A DNA stretch of 49,647 nt from Lachnospiraceae bacterium (lineage in GTDB: Bacteria; Bacillota; Clostridia; Lachnospirales; Lachnospiraceae). This document shows, piece by piece, positions 15,991 through 25,270 of this stretch (position 1 is the stretch's first letter; every line of letters begins with the position of its first letter). Made by a program: the position numbers and the translations under genes. The stretch is from assembly GCA_029219245.1 (NCBI GenBank), contig JAQXTA010000023.1, positions 1 to 49,647 of the forward strand, in the 5' to 3' direction. The notes under the pieces were generated by a model. The model did no database searches, was not told where the DNA came from, and saw only the letters and a list, made by a program, of their open reading frames with translations.

Positions 15991-18909
15991 TTATTCAATC
16001 GATTTTAAGGATTCTGCCATATTGATCTTCTCCAGTTTGAACTGCATCATGCCGTTTACAAAAGCCGCAAATACAAAGGTAAGAAAGAAGCTTATCACAT
16101 AGCTGAAGGGTGATATATACGTCCGGAAGGATACCGTATCAATCCGAATCTGATCCATAACAAACCAATGCAACCATTTACCAAGCAGAAGACCGACCGC
16201 TGCGCCAATACCCGTTAACATCAGGTTCTCACGAAATACATAGTCTGCCGTTTCTTTGGCATAAAAACCAAGCACTTTAATCGTCGCAATCTCCCGGATA
16301 CGCTCCGTAATGTTAATGTTTGTAAGGTTATACAGCACAATGAAGGCAAGACAGCCTGCACAGATAATGACAAGTGCTACAATATAGTCCATACTCTTCA
16401 TCATATTGTTGATACGGTCACACATATCCTGAATAACCGATACCGAAAGAACATGATTGAATTCCGAAACTTCCGCTGCCGCTTCATGTACATCAATACC
16501 TTCTCTCACGATGGCATAAGCACTCTTATACTCCGGTTCCTTTCCGAGTTCATTTTGGTATGTTTCCTTACTGATATAGATATAATGATAAACAAAGTTT
16601 TCACAAATACCGGAAATCTTAACGTGGAGCTGGTTCAAATCGCTATCCCGCAGGACTACCTCATCCCCTATCTGAATGTCCAGATTATCCGCCATTTTCG
16701 CCGTAATAACCGCTTCTCCTTCTGACGGATAAGGAATCTCTTCCCCACTTTGTGTATGCAGATTAAAGAAAGTGTCAATCTCCTCGACATCTTCCGGGAT
16801 TTCCAAATATATTGATTTGGTCTGACCATCAAAATCCAAATCTACACTTTCCTCATAACGGTATGCCATAGCTTCAAAAATATCCGTTGTTTTCTCACTT
16901 AATGCCGCCCTGTCTTCTTCCTCCAACGGATCAGAAAAGGTCATCCCAATATCATAAATCTGTATTTCGCTGTACTGTTGGTCTGCAATATTGGCAATCG
17001 AATCCTTGATTCCAAGTCCTGTTACAAGCAATGCCGTACACCCGCTGATACCCAGAATCATCATAATGAATCGTTTCTTATACCGAATCATATTCCGGAA
17101 TGAAACCTTGTGCAAAAATTTCATCCTGCTCCAGATAAAAGTAATCCGTTCCAAAAAAATCCGTTTTCCGTTCTTTGGCGCTTTGGGCCGAATCAGATTT
17201 GCCGGAGCACTGATTAACTCATAACGGCAGGAAAGATATGCCGTACCGACAGAACAAAGCAGTGCCGCTGCCAAAGTAATAAATGCCAGAACACCATCAA
17301 ACAGATATTGCAGTTCTCCCATATCATACATGATGCCGTAGCCCATCCAGATTACTTTCGGGAAAAGCCATGTTCCGCCTGCATAACCCACTACTGCGCC
17401 AACCGCTGCTGCACTTCCGGCATAAAACATAAATTTCCCCATAATAACTCCATTGCCATATCCCAAAGCCTTGAGTACACCAATCTGGGTTCTCTGTTCC
17501 TCTACCATCCGGTTCATTGTCGTCATACAGATTAAAGCTGCCACCAGAAAGAAGAATATCGGAAATACGTTGGCAACCGATGCCACAATACTGGAGTCAC
17601 TGTCATAGCAGGCATACCCAATATTGGAATTTCTTGTCAGCACATAATAATCCGGATCTTCTATATCATTTAGTTCTGCCTGTGCATCATCAATTTTTAC
17701 CTGTGCATCGGCTACCTCTTCTTCAAATTCCGCTTTGGCATCCTCATATTCCTGCCTGCCTTCTTCCAAATCTTCTTTTGCCTGAGTCAGTTCCTCTTCT
17801 CCGGAAAGCAGTTCTTTTTCTTTTGATGCAATTTCTCCTCTGGCTGCCTCTATCTGCTCTTTTCCGGCCTGTAGCTGAAGTATGCCTGCCTCATACTGCT
17901 CCGGTGGCATCACTCCCTGCATCGCGAAAAGCTGCTCTTCCTGTGCCTTTAGTTCTGCCTCCTGCACATCCAATGTATTTTGGGCATTCTGAATTTCTGT
18001 TTTGCCGTCTGCAATCTCTTTCTCATGCTCGGCAATTTCCTGTTCACCGTTCTTAATTTCTTCCAGTGCGGAAGCCAGTTCTTCTTCTGCTTCTGCCGTT
18101 TTATCATCTAATTCTGCCTGTGCATCATCAATTTTCTCCTGCGCTTCCGAAAGCAGCTCCTGATATCTTTCCTGTACTACCGCTTCGGTTTTCTCCTCAA
18201 CGCCATCCTGGGTAGCATCTATATAATCCTCGTATTCCTGTGTAAAAATGTCATATTTTTCTGTCATTGTCAGAAATACTTCTGTCATGTACTCACTGTC
18301 AAATGTATCAAAAGGCACATAAATATAGCCGTTTACTTTCCCATTTCCAATCGAGGTCGTTCCTCTTTCAAAGTTAATATAATATGGTGACCTTGCCAGA
18401 CCTACTACAGTAAAAGTACGTTTCCCAAACATATCCAGAGTATCTTCTTCATTGTTCTGGGTAACCGAAACCGTAGAACCGATAATGCTCTCATCAAACA
18501 ATGCCGAATCTACCAGACATTCTCCTGCCTTCTCAGGCATTCTTCCTGCTGTTACGACAATTTTATTAATCTTTTCGGGAATGGCATGAATCTTATAAAC
18601 GACTTCATCGCCATCATCAACGGAACATAAAGCATCTAAAGAAATGGTTCCTTCGATATCCGCTACCCCTTCCATCTGTGCCAGTTTCTCTACATCCTCT
18701 TCCGTAAAACCGATGGTAGACAGAAGGCGGTAATCAAAAAAATTCTGTTCCTGCAGATATTGATTTAAAGTCGCAATCATGGCAGGCTTGGTCACTTTCA
18801 ATCCGGCAAAAAAAGCAACTCCCAGCATAACAATGGCAAGAATCGCCAGATACCGTCCAAGACTCTGTCGTATTTCTCTAATCGTCGTTTTTATCATTGC
18901 ACTTTTCAT
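15991..18909 (-). CDS. ABC transporter permease, FtsX/MacB-like, with long coiled coil
   Basis: A 972-residue permease. It has an N-terminal membrane helix (about 18-40), an extracytoplasmic MacB-like region, and a very acidic heptad-rich stretch (about residues 235-415, rich in Glu, Gln, Ala) that should form a long antiparallel coiled coil. Then come a first FtsX membrane block (VFPIFFFLVAALICMTTMNRM... GVLKALGYGNG), another outer domain and a second FtsX block (IVALVIICAGCLAFIVLYNLTNINI... IATIKVLGFY). The start is ATG 18909 with GGAG 8 nt upstream. Its ATPase is encoded just upstream, with a 38-bp gap. Such proteins are export or mechanotransmission machines for peptides, lipids or cell-wall enzymes; the substrate here is unknown. 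Confidence 0.87.
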   Translation of the reverse strand: MKSAMIKTTIREIRQSLGRYLAILAIVMLGVAFFAGLKVTKPAMIATLNQYLQEQNFFDYRLLSTIGFTEEDVEKLAQMEGVADIEGTISLDALCSVDDGDEVVYKIHAIPEKINKIVVTAGRMPEKAGECLVDSALFDESIIGSTVSVTQNNEEDTLDMFGKRTFTVVGLARSPYYINFERGTTSIGNGKVNGYIYVPFDTFDSEYMTEVFLTMTEKYDIFTQEYEDYIDATQDGVEEKTEAVVQERYQELLSEAQEKIDDAQAELDDKTAEAEEELASALEEIKNGEQEIAEHEKEIADGKTEIQNAQNTLDVQEAELKAQEEQLFAMQGVMPPEQYEAGILQLQAGKEQIEAARGEIASKEKELLSGEEELTQAKEDLEEGRQEYEDAKAEFEEEVADAQVKIDDAQAELNDIEDPDYYVLTRNSNIGYACYDSDSSIVASVANVFPIFFFLVAALICMTTMNRMVEEQRTQIGVLKALGYGNGVIMGKFMFYAGSAAAVGAVVGYAGGTWLFPKVIWMGYGIMYDMGELQYLFDGVLAFITLAAALLCSVGTAYLSCRYELISAPANLIRPKAPKNGKRIFLERITFIWSRMKFLHKVSFRNMIRYKKRFIMMILGISGCTALLVTGLGIKDSIANIADQQYSEIQIYDIGMTFSDPLEEEDRAALSEKTTDIFEAMAYRYEESVDLDFDGQTKSIYLEIPEDVEEIDTFFNLHTQSGEEIPYPSEGEAVITAKMADNLDIQIGDEVVLRDSDLNQLHVKISGICENFVYHYIYISKETYQNELGKEPEYKSAYAIVREGIDVHEAAAEVSEFNHVLSVSVIQDMCDRINNMMKSMDYIVALVIICAGCLAFIVLYNLTNINITERIREIATIKVLGFYAKETADYVFRENLMLTGIGAAVGLLLGKWLHWFVMDQIRIDTVSFRTYISPFSYVISFFLTFVFAAFVNGMMQFKLEKINMAESLKSIE

Positions 18910-18947
18910 GTTCACAACTCCTCATGTACACTGACTACATGCTAATA

Positions 18948-19652
18948 CTACCACTCAATTTCTTCTACCGGAACGATATGTTCATTTTTTTCTACCTTAC
19001 GGATTGTTCCGCTTTTTACAGTAATAATTCTGTCTGCCATCGCAGTCAGTGCCTGATTATGTGTAATAACCACAACCGTTACTCCCTCTTTACGGCAGGT
19101 ATCCTGTAATAGCTTCAAAACCGCTTTACCGGTATTATAGTCTAATGCTCCCGTCGGTTCATCGCATAAAAGGAGCTTCGGATTCTTGGCAAGTGCTCTG
19201 GCAATCGCAACCCTCTGCTGCTCACCGCCGGAAAGCTGTGCCGGGAAATTTGTTGCGCGGTCCTTAAGTCCTACCATCTCTAAAACCGTCATGGCATCCA
19301 GTGGATCTTTACAAATCTGTGCTGCCAGTTCTACATTTTCCAGTGCCGTCAAATTCTGTACCAGATTATAAAACTGGAAAACAAATCCTATATCATAACG
19401 GCGATACGTGGTCAGTTTCTTTTTGTTATAAGCGGAAATCTCCTCCCCATCCAGAAGAACCTGCCCGGAAGAAAGGCTGTCCATCCCGCCTAAAATGTTC
19501 AAAATGGTTGTCTTTCCGGCTCCGGATGCACCGACTACAACACAGAATTCTCCTTTTTCAATGGTAAAATTCACATCCTTTAAGGCATCAATATCGACTT
19601 CACCAACATGATATGTTTTACTTACATTTTTAAACTCTACAAATGCACTCAT
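18948..19652 (-). CDS. ABC transporter ATP-binding protein, MacB/LolD type
   Basis: A 234-residue single ATPase domain with Walker [10 protein letters not shown] (41-49), Q-loop in [17 protein letters not shown], signature [15 protein letters not shown], Walker [13 protein letters not shown] and H-loop VVITHNQ. It is the partner of the FtsX-like permease that follows it. GGAGG lies 10 nt before the ATG, inside the end of the preceding gene, whose stop is only 2 bp away, so the Mrr-like gene, the ATPase and the permease look like one transcript. Confidence 0.9.
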   Translation of the reverse strand: MSAFVEFKNVSKTYHVGEVDIDALKDVNFTIEKGEFCVVVGASGAGKTTILNILGGMDSLSSGQVLLDGEEISAYNKKKLTTYRRYDIGFVFQFYNLVQNLTALENVELAAQICKDPLDAMTVLEMVGLKDRATNFPAQLSGGEQQRVAIARALAKNPKLLLCDEPTGALDYNTGKAVLKLLQDTCRKEGVTVVVITHNQALTAMADRIITVKSGTIRKVEKNEHIVPVEEIEW

Positions 19653-19654
19653 TC

Positions 19655-20116
19655 TTACTCTTCCTCCATCATACTGTCCAGATAGCCTCTATCCCAAAGT
19701 AAAATTTTCAGTTTCTTCGATGCTTCAACAGCCGGTGTTGTAAAATACTGGTTGGTCATAACCGCACCCACCATCCGGTCATAATAATCTCTTCCGGCAT
19801 AAGCCTGCTGCACTGCTTCCACTCCCACCGGCATTGTATAACGTTTGCACTGAATTGCATACGTTACGCCATCCTTTTCTGCCAGAATATCTATTCCATA
19901 ATCACCGCTGCCGCGGGTTACTTCTACATCAATAAAACCTTTTTTCTCTAAAAGTTCTGCACAGAAATATTCAAAATCGTGCCCCTCCATATCATCAATA
20001 ATGCCATCTCGTCTGCCCTTTCGATACCCTTTGACACAATATCTTATCAAAAAGAAAACACCGATACATATGCATATTCCTATAACAAGAGCCAGAATCA
20101 TCCATATATTATTCAT
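19655..20116 (-). CDS. membrane-anchored Mrr-like restriction endonuclease-fold protein
   Basis: A 153-residue protein: one N-terminal membrane helix (residues about 4-26, IWMILALVIGICICIGVFFLI) followed by a PD-(D/E)xK nuclease-like domain of the Mrr family. The core motif is visible: GHDFEYFCAELLEKKGF, VTRGSGDYGIDIL and YAIQCKRY (D...QxK). Start at ATG 20116 with GGAG 6 nt upstream; ATG 20128 overlaps that site. Family members may cut modified DNA, but small membrane-tethered versions are common in Firmicutes and their function is not known. It leads the ABC exporter genes by 2 bp. Confidence 0.78.
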   Translation of the reverse strand: MNNIWMILALVIGICICIGVFFLIRYCVKGYRKGRRDGIIDDMEGHDFEYFCAELLEKKGFIDVEVTRGSGDYGIDILAEKDGVTYAIQCKRYTMPVGVEAVQQAYAGRDYYDRMVGAVMTNQYFTTPAVEASKKLKILLWDRGYLDSMMEEE

Positions 20117-20226
20117 GTTTTTCTCCATTTAAAAACATTTATCCAAAATTATCCTGCAATATCAAATGCATTTTAACATACTCTTTTCGGAACGAAAATA
20201 GCAAGAATCTTAAAAAAGAATAAAAA

Positions 20227-20769
20227 TTACATGAGCCTTGCCAGAATAATGCTTGCAACAACTCCGGAAAAGGTTGATAAAATAGCACCAGCAAGCGTAT
20301 ATCTTGTTTTCGTTACCTTCGCCGCCATGAAATAAACCGACATCGTATAAAATACGGTTTCCGTACAGCTCATCATAATGGAGGTTGTCATGCCAAGCAG
20401 GGAATCCGGACCATGCTCCTTGAAAATATCCAGTACCAGTCCGGTTGCCGCAGAAGAAGAAAACATTTTTATCAGAATAAGCGGAACCAATTCCGGCGAT
20501 ATTCCTATTTTGTCTGTTACAATCGAAAAAATTTTTCCGATAAAATCCAAAAATCCGGAAGCCCGGAGTACTCCTACTGCTACCATCAGACCGATAAGCG
20601 TGGGCATAATCTGGATTACCGTATGAAATCCGTCTTTTGCGCCCTTGATAAAATCCTCATATACATTGGTTTTTGCCGCGATACCGTAAGCTATGATATA
20701 AAAAATAATGACCGGGATAATAATATTCGAAAAATGAGTAAGAAGCTGTGTCATAAGAAATGCCTGCAT
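20227..20769 (-). CDS. spmB: spore maturation protein B
   Basis: A 180-residue membrane protein of the nucleoside-recognition (Gate) family, matching B. subtilis SpmB: FIKGAKDGFHTVIQIMPTLIGLMVAVGVLRASG, PLILIKMFSSSAATG, DIFKEHGPDSLLG and TETVFYTMSVYF. SpmA and SpmB act together in spore core dehydration. The start is ambiguous: the ATG at 20769 lies in the arm of a perfect hairpin (20762-20797); the ATG at 20754, with AGG 8 nt upstream, fits SpmB lengths better. Unusually it is separated from spmA by a kinase and a receiver gene, about 3.8 kb. Confidence 0.9.
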   Translation of the reverse strand: MQAFLMTQLLTHFSNIIIPVIIFYIIAYGIAAKTNVYEDFIKGAKDGFHTVIQIMPTLIGLMVAVGVLRASGFLDFIGKIFSIVTDKIGISPELVPLILIKMFSSSAATGLVLDIFKEHGPDSLLGMTTSIMMSCTETVFYTMSVYFMAAKVTKTRYTLAGAILSTFSGVVASIILARLM

Positions 20770-20797
20770 AAGTTCCTTTTTTAGAACTTATGCAGGC
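20762..20797 (-). promoter_or_regulatory. perfect 14-bp inverted repeat covering the spmB start
   Basis: GCCTGCATAAGTTC (20762-20775) and GAACTTATGCAGGC (20784-20797) are exact inverted repeats with an 8-nt loop. In the minus-strand RNA the loop holds AAAAAAG, and the 3' arm holds GGAAC and the first spmB ATG. It begins 5 nt past the preceding stop and is not followed by a U run, so it could be a translational switch or a weak terminator. Confidence 0.7.
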
Positions 20798-20802
20798 GCA
20801 CT

Positions 20803-21603
20803 TTATTTTATACTGCCTTTTCTCTTTTCAAAGAATTCATCAATAGACTGAACAATCTGTGCCGGCTCCATTGTTTTAAGCAGATAACCCTCCGGTTTTA
20901 AAGCCATGACCTTCATAACACTTTCCTTGTCACTCTTGCTGGTCAGGAAAATAACCGGAATACTGGAAAATTCCATTTCCGAACGTATCATTTCCAAAGT
21001 CTGCTTGCCGTCACAAACCGGCATTTCATAATCAAGCAGAATCAAATCCGGTTTATTTAACGCCAGATATTTGATTGCCATTGCTGCAGAATTTGCCAGA
21101 ATGACCTGATATTTCCCTTCCAGCCATCCTTTTACGTTACGAAGCATCGCACCGGAATCATCTACCACAAGAATTTTCTTTTTATTATGTTTTCCTTCCT
21201 TTTTGATAAAGGTGTCCAGTGCACTTACGATTTCCTTAACATTAACCGGCCGCAAAAATTTTTGCACAATAATGTCCTTCGGAATTGTATTTTCTACTTC
21301 GGCTATCTGAGCCGAATCGCCAATCAAATAAAGCGGTATATCCTCCTCAATCGCCCTGTCCTTTATGTAAACAAGTGCCTGTATGTCCTCTAACAGAACA
21401 TCCTCAACATAAATAATTGCTGCGCTGAGCGAATCTTTGATTTTGCTTAATTTATCCGCATCGGAATCCACTTTAAATACATGGTATTTCAATTCCTCCA
21501 ATTGCTGCGCAATCGAAGTAATAATATAGCTTGTTGAGTCCGATATCAACAGAATATTGTGTGAAATATTTTCGATACTTTCGATGTTCTCCATATTTTC
21601 CAT
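20803..21603 (-). CDS. tandem receiver-domain response regulator without output domain
   Basis: A 266-residue protein with two receiver-like halves. The N-terminal one (about 12-130: NILLISDSTSYIITSIAQQLEEL) lacks a clear phospho-acceptor Asp and looks degenerate. The C-terminal one (about 143-262) is intact: KKILVVDDSGAMLRNV, phospho-acceptor in LILLDYEMPVCDG, VIFLTSKSD and the switch Lys in GYLLKTMEP. No DNA-binding or enzyme domain follows. GGAGG lies 8 nt before the ATG. It lies 28 bp after the hybrid kinase gene and so is its likely phosphotransfer partner. Confidence 0.87.
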   Translation of the reverse strand: MENMENIESIENISHNILLISDSTSYIITSIAQQLEELKYHVFKVDSDADKLSKIKDSLSAAIIYVEDVLLEDIQALVYIKDRAIEEDIPLYLIGDSAQIAEVENTIPKDIIVQKFLRPVNVKEIVSALDTFIKKEGKHNKKKILVVDDSGAMLRNVKGWLEGKYQVILANSAAMAIKYLALNKPDLILLDYEMPVCDGKQTLEMIRSEMEFSSIPVIFLTSKSDKESVMKVMALKPEGYLLKTMEPAQIVQSIDEFFEKRKGSIK

Positions 21604-21631
21604 ACTATTCTCCTCCTGTTATCTAATCTAT

Positions 21632-24445
21632 TTATTCCTGGAACTTAAGCATCATGGCATCGACAGTTGTTAGAATTTCTTCCATAGCAACATCTGCCAC
21701 ATACGCGCGAAGTTCTTCCAACAACGGAATACAGTCTTCCGGAAGCTGGCATTGCTCCAGCTTCTTCATCGTCGCATCTATCATATCCAAGTCAAAATTA
21801 TCGGTTGCATCCTTTATCGTTGTCAGAAGCTCTATGATTTCTTCTGCCGGCACTACCTTCTTTTCCTGTTCCTGTGCCAGTCCATAAGGCTTTAATATCG
21901 GCTTATAGCTTCGGTATAACTCCATGGCACCCGGAGTTTCCTTCTCCAGAACCTCTTTATTCTGCTCGTTTCCGAGCTGCTCTAAGCGGTAACACCACTC
22001 CGATAGTTTCATTGCTCCAATCATTCTTGCTGTATTTTTCAGCGCATGAACCTCTATCGTGTAATCCTTCAGCATTCCATCTGCCAGACATTTTTCAATT
22101 TTAGATGCTTTCATATCAATTAACTTATAAAAATCTCCCAAAAGACTGATAAACAGCTCTTTCGTTCCGGAATTCTTAATTCCTTCCGAAACATCCAGCC
22201 CTTCAATCTGTGGCAAATCACTTTGTACGGTCTCCTGCAAATGATTCTTTTCATCCGCTCCCTTAATCAGCTCATCCGGCAGCCACTTCCGGATTACCGA
22301 GCAAATCTGATGAAATTCAATTGGTTTTGCCACGAAATCATTCATGCCGGCTTTATGAAACTCTTCCTGGGCATCCATTAATACATTGGCAGTCAAAGCA
22401 ATTACCGGCAGTTTCCTGTAATGTTCCTCTCCCATGCTCCGGATTCTTCTGGTTGCTTCCACACCATCCATAACCGGCATCATATGATCCATAAAAACCA
22501 TATGATACTGCTTCAGCTGAATCATTTCCAGTGCCTGCATACCACTTTCTGCCACATCAATCTGAAGCTGCAACGGCTCCAATAGTCCCCTGGCAACCTT
22601 CAGGTTCATTTCGTTGTCATCCACAATCAATATTTTCGCTTCCGGTGCCGTAAAGTATTCCTGGTCTTCTGCGGTATCTTCCACCATCAGATCTTCTTTG
22701 TTCAACAAACGGCAGAAGCTTAAGCTGTACAAAGGCTTGTTCATTACTTTCATATTGGGATCATGGAAATTATAACGCATCGGATTCTGTAATACACAGA
22801 TGGTAACATCCTTCTCCTGCATAACCTGAAGCTGATCCTTACAGTTCTCATAAGTTATTTCATCTACAAAGAAGTAATCCGGATATTTACCCGGTTCTTC
22901 TTCTCCCTGCCAGTCAATATCATCCTCATAGCGGAAGGTAAGTCCATATTCTTCCGCCAGTTGTTTTACCCCTTCAAGAACATATTGATTCTGTATTAAA
23001 GCACTGATAACCGGAAGCTGTCTATCATCTTCACATTTCAAAGCAGCTGCTGCTGCATGATCCTCTACCTTCTGGCGGATGGTAAAATAGAACTCGCTTC
23101 CGATACCATATTCGCTGGTCACACCAATCGTACCACCCATCAGTCCAACTAACTGGCTGCAGATAGCAAGACCAAGACCGGTTCCCTCCTGGTTGCGGTT
23201 CTTTTTGGTATCCACTTGCTGGAAAGCCCCAAAAAGCTTGTCCATGTCTTCTTCTCGAATCCCCTGCCCGCTGTCCTGTACTTTAACGCTAAGCTCTATT
23301 TCCTTTTCCGAAATCCACTTTGCACGAATAGTCAGTTTTACGAAGCCTTCTTCGGTAAACTTTGCTGCATTATTCATCAAGTTAATAATAACCTGTCTGA
23401 CGCGATTGGCATCGCCGTATAATTTCCCGGGTAATTCCTTATCAATATCAAAAAGCAGTTCGATTGGTTTCTCTCCAATACGGTTTAAAATAATCATTCC
23501 AATATCGCTTAACATGGACATTGGCTCATAGCTGTCTTCTACTAACTCCATTTTACCGGACTCAATCTTAGAAAAATCCAGAATATCATTGATAATGGCT
23601 AACAGCGCATTACCGGAGTTTTTAATATTATACAGATAGCCTTTCTGCTGATTCGTCAAATTACTCCGAAGCAGAATATCCGTCATCCCGACAATTGCAT
23701 TCATAGGCGTACGAATTTCATGTGACATATTCGATACAAATAATGATTTCGCCTGTGTTGCTTTCTCCACCTTAATTTTTTCGGTACGAAGCTGTTCAAT
23801 CAGAAGACTGTCCGGACTTTCTATGGTCATATACAATGCCAGAATAATCAGCATAGTCCCCATACCGCTGATTAAAGACCATGGGCGTATCGCCTGATAG
23901 GCGGATACAATAAACTCAATGGTAAAAGCCAGACATATAGACAATCTTTTCTTCGTATGAATGCTTTTCCAGTGTTTTATCAAAATAATGATAACCAATA
24001 CCAGATAAGCTATAATGGTAAGGTATAGCAGATACACTGTCGTTCCATAGGAATAGTTTCCTCTCGCCGTTTCCACATAATACAGTGGAAACGTAAACAC
24101 TCCAATCAGAAATAAAATCAGAACCATCGTACTAAACCGCGATATTTTAAGGGAAACCTTGCATTCAACCTCTGCTAACAGCACTGTATATCGATAAACA
24201 ATATAAAAGATTAACCCAAGGCTTGCGAGAAAAAAGCGATGCACGATTTCGTTTGCCCATCCCGGAACCGTTTCCAGATGATTGACCGTATAAACGGTTA
24301 TTGCATCCAGAATAAGATTTATAATTCCAACAATCAGGAGTGCTGAAAAAGTAGTATGTATTGGTGTTTTTATTCTTTTGGCTGAAAAATAGGTCGCTGC
24401 AATAAAAAGAAGTACCAGCAGACAGGCCACTTCCATTCGAATCAT
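21632..24445 (-). CDS. hybrid sensor histidine kinase with receiver and Hpt domains
   Basis: A 937-residue phosphorelay protein: about seven N-terminal membrane helices (residues 1-210), HisKA domain (SNMSHEIRTPMNAIVG, His near 242), ATPase domain (NAAKFTEEGFV, GTGLGLAICSQLVGLMGG), a second degenerate segment, a receiver (ILIVDDNEMNLKVARGLL, MVFMDHMMPVMDG) and a C-terminal Hpt helix bundle with acceptor His in EVHALKNTARMIG. I start at ATG 24445, with GGAG 7 nt upstream; a longer TTG frame to 24466 overlaps that site. All steps His-Asp-His lie in one chain, and the final Asp is probably on the receiver protein encoded next. It lies between spmA and spmB. Confidence 0.9.
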   Translation of the reverse strand: MIRMEVACLLVLLFIAATYFSAKRIKTPIHTTFSALLIVGIINLILDAITVYTVNHLETVPGWANEIVHRFFLASLGLIFYIVYRYTVLLAEVECKVSLKISRFSTMVLILFLIGVFTFPLYYVETARGNYSYGTTVYLLYLTIIAYLVLVIIILIKHWKSIHTKKRLSICLAFTIEFIVSAYQAIRPWSLISGMGTMLIILALYMTIESPDSLLIEQLRTEKIKVEKATQAKSLFVSNMSHEIRTPMNAIVGMTDILLRSNLTNQQKGYLYNIKNSGNALLAIINDILDFSKIESGKMELVEDSYEPMSMLSDIGMIILNRIGEKPIELLFDIDKELPGKLYGDANRVRQVIINLMNNAAKFTEEGFVKLTIRAKWISEKEIELSVKVQDSGQGIREEDMDKLFGAFQQVDTKKNRNQEGTGLGLAICSQLVGLMGGTIGVTSEYGIGSEFYFTIRQKVEDHAAAAALKCEDDRQLPVISALIQNQYVLEGVKQLAEEYGLTFRYEDDIDWQGEEEPGKYPDYFFVDEITYENCKDQLQVMQEKDVTICVLQNPMRYNFHDPNMKVMNKPLYSLSFCRLLNKEDLMVEDTAEDQEYFTAPEAKILIVDDNEMNLKVARGLLEPLQLQIDVAESGMQALEMIQLKQYHMVFMDHMMPVMDGVEATRRIRSMGEEHYRKLPVIALTANVLMDAQEEFHKAGMNDFVAKPIEFHQICSVIRKWLPDELIKGADEKNHLQETVQSDLPQIEGLDVSEGIKNSGTKELFISLLGDFYKLIDMKASKIEKCLADGMLKDYTIEVHALKNTARMIGAMKLSEWCYRLEQLGNEQNKEVLEKETPGAMELYRSYKPILKPYGLAQEQEKKVVPAEEIIELLTTIKDATDNFDLDMIDATMKKLEQCQLPEDCIPLLEELRAYVADVAMEEILTTVDAMMLKFQE

Positions 24446-24577
24446 AGTTTCTCTCCATCCTGACAACGTTTTTTGGTGTGTTCCTCTATTATAGTTTCAT
24501 GTATTTTCCATCACTTGTCAAGGCATCTTAACACTTATTTTTAACAGGTTGTCTTTTTCCTGTTTCTTTTCCATTCC

Positions 24578-25162
24578 TTACTTCTTCGCCTTACAGAACA
24601 ATACTGCCACCAGTGTACTGATAAAAGTTGCCAAAATAGATGGTGCAATAATCGCGGTAGGATTCACACTGCCATATTGCTGCCTGTAAGCAATCATATT
24701 AACCGGAATCAACTGCAGGGAAGAGATATTCAGAATCAGAAAATCACACATTTCTTTAGAAGCCTTATGTCCGTCAGAAAAATTTTCTCTCTCCTTTTCC
24801 AGTTTAGAAAGTTCCTCCATGGCTTTTAAGCCGGCAGGTGTACATGCCCAGCCAAGTCCGAGAATATTTGCAATCAGATTGGTAGAGATGTACTCTCTTG
24901 CAAGATGGTTCTTCGGTATATGGGGAAACATAAAAGTAATAAACGGCGAAATTCCTTTTGTCATCTTTGCAATCAGACCGGATTTCTGTGCAATTTCCAT
25001 CAAACCTACCCACAAAGACATGACTCCTATCATGGTAATGCATAAGGATACCGCTTCTCCCGCCGAATCCAATGCCGCATTCGATACTTCTTCCATATTC
25101 CCGGTAAGTGCCCCATAAACAATTCCGATGATAATCATAAAAGCCCAGATATAGTTTAACAT
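24578..25162 (-). CDS. spmA: spore maturation protein A
   Basis: A 194-residue membrane protein of the Gate family, matching SpmA: SLWVGLMEIAQKSGL, MFPHIPKNHLAREYISTNLIANILGLGWACTPAGLKAMEEL, ISSLQLIPVNMIAYR and APSILATFIS. The ATG at 25162 (MLNYIWAFMIIIG) aligns with the start of B. subtilis SpmA; the frame is open to 25204, but that part lies within the terminator hairpin 25175-25211. The ribosome site before 25162 is weak (GGA). It is the first gene of a unit spmA - hybrid kinase - receiver - spmB. Confidence 0.9.
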   Translation of the reverse strand: MLNYIWAFMIIIGIVYGALTGNMEEVSNAALDSAGEAVSLCITMIGVMSLWVGLMEIAQKSGLIAKMTKGISPFITFMFPHIPKNHLAREYISTNLIANILGLGWACTPAGLKAMEELSKLEKERENFSDGHKASKEMCDFLILNISSLQLIPVNMIAYRQQYGSVNPTAIIAPSILATFISTLVAVLFCKAKK

Positions 25163-25174
25163 ATTTTTATCCAC

Positions 25175-25211
25175 AAAAAGCATGCCTATGAATGTCATGT
25201 GCATGCTTTTT
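25175..25211 (-). terminator. intrinsic terminator upstream of spmA
   Basis: AAAAAGCATGC (25175-25185) and GCATGCTTTTT (25201-25211) are perfect 11-bp inverted repeats with a 15-nt loop. On the minus strand the GCATGC stem ends in TTTTT, so it stops transcription from the alkyltransferase gene (stop at 25271). By symmetry it could also work on the plus strand. Confidence 0.75.
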
Positions 25212-25270
25212 CCTGTTTCATCTTACTTTTAATATATGGCTCTCTCGATTCGATTATTATTATTTATACG

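Noticed and set aside
24488-24521. TTGACA (complement of 24516-24521) and TATAAT (complement of 24488-24493) before the hybrid kinase
   Set aside because: Both hexamers are perfect but 22 bp apart, too far for a normal sigma-A promoter; a promoter may be there but this pairing cannot be claimed.
24541-24565. AACAGG / CCTGTT hairpin between spmA and the hybrid kinase
   Set aside because: Only six pairs with a 10-nt loop and no U tract on the minus strand; not convincing as a terminator.
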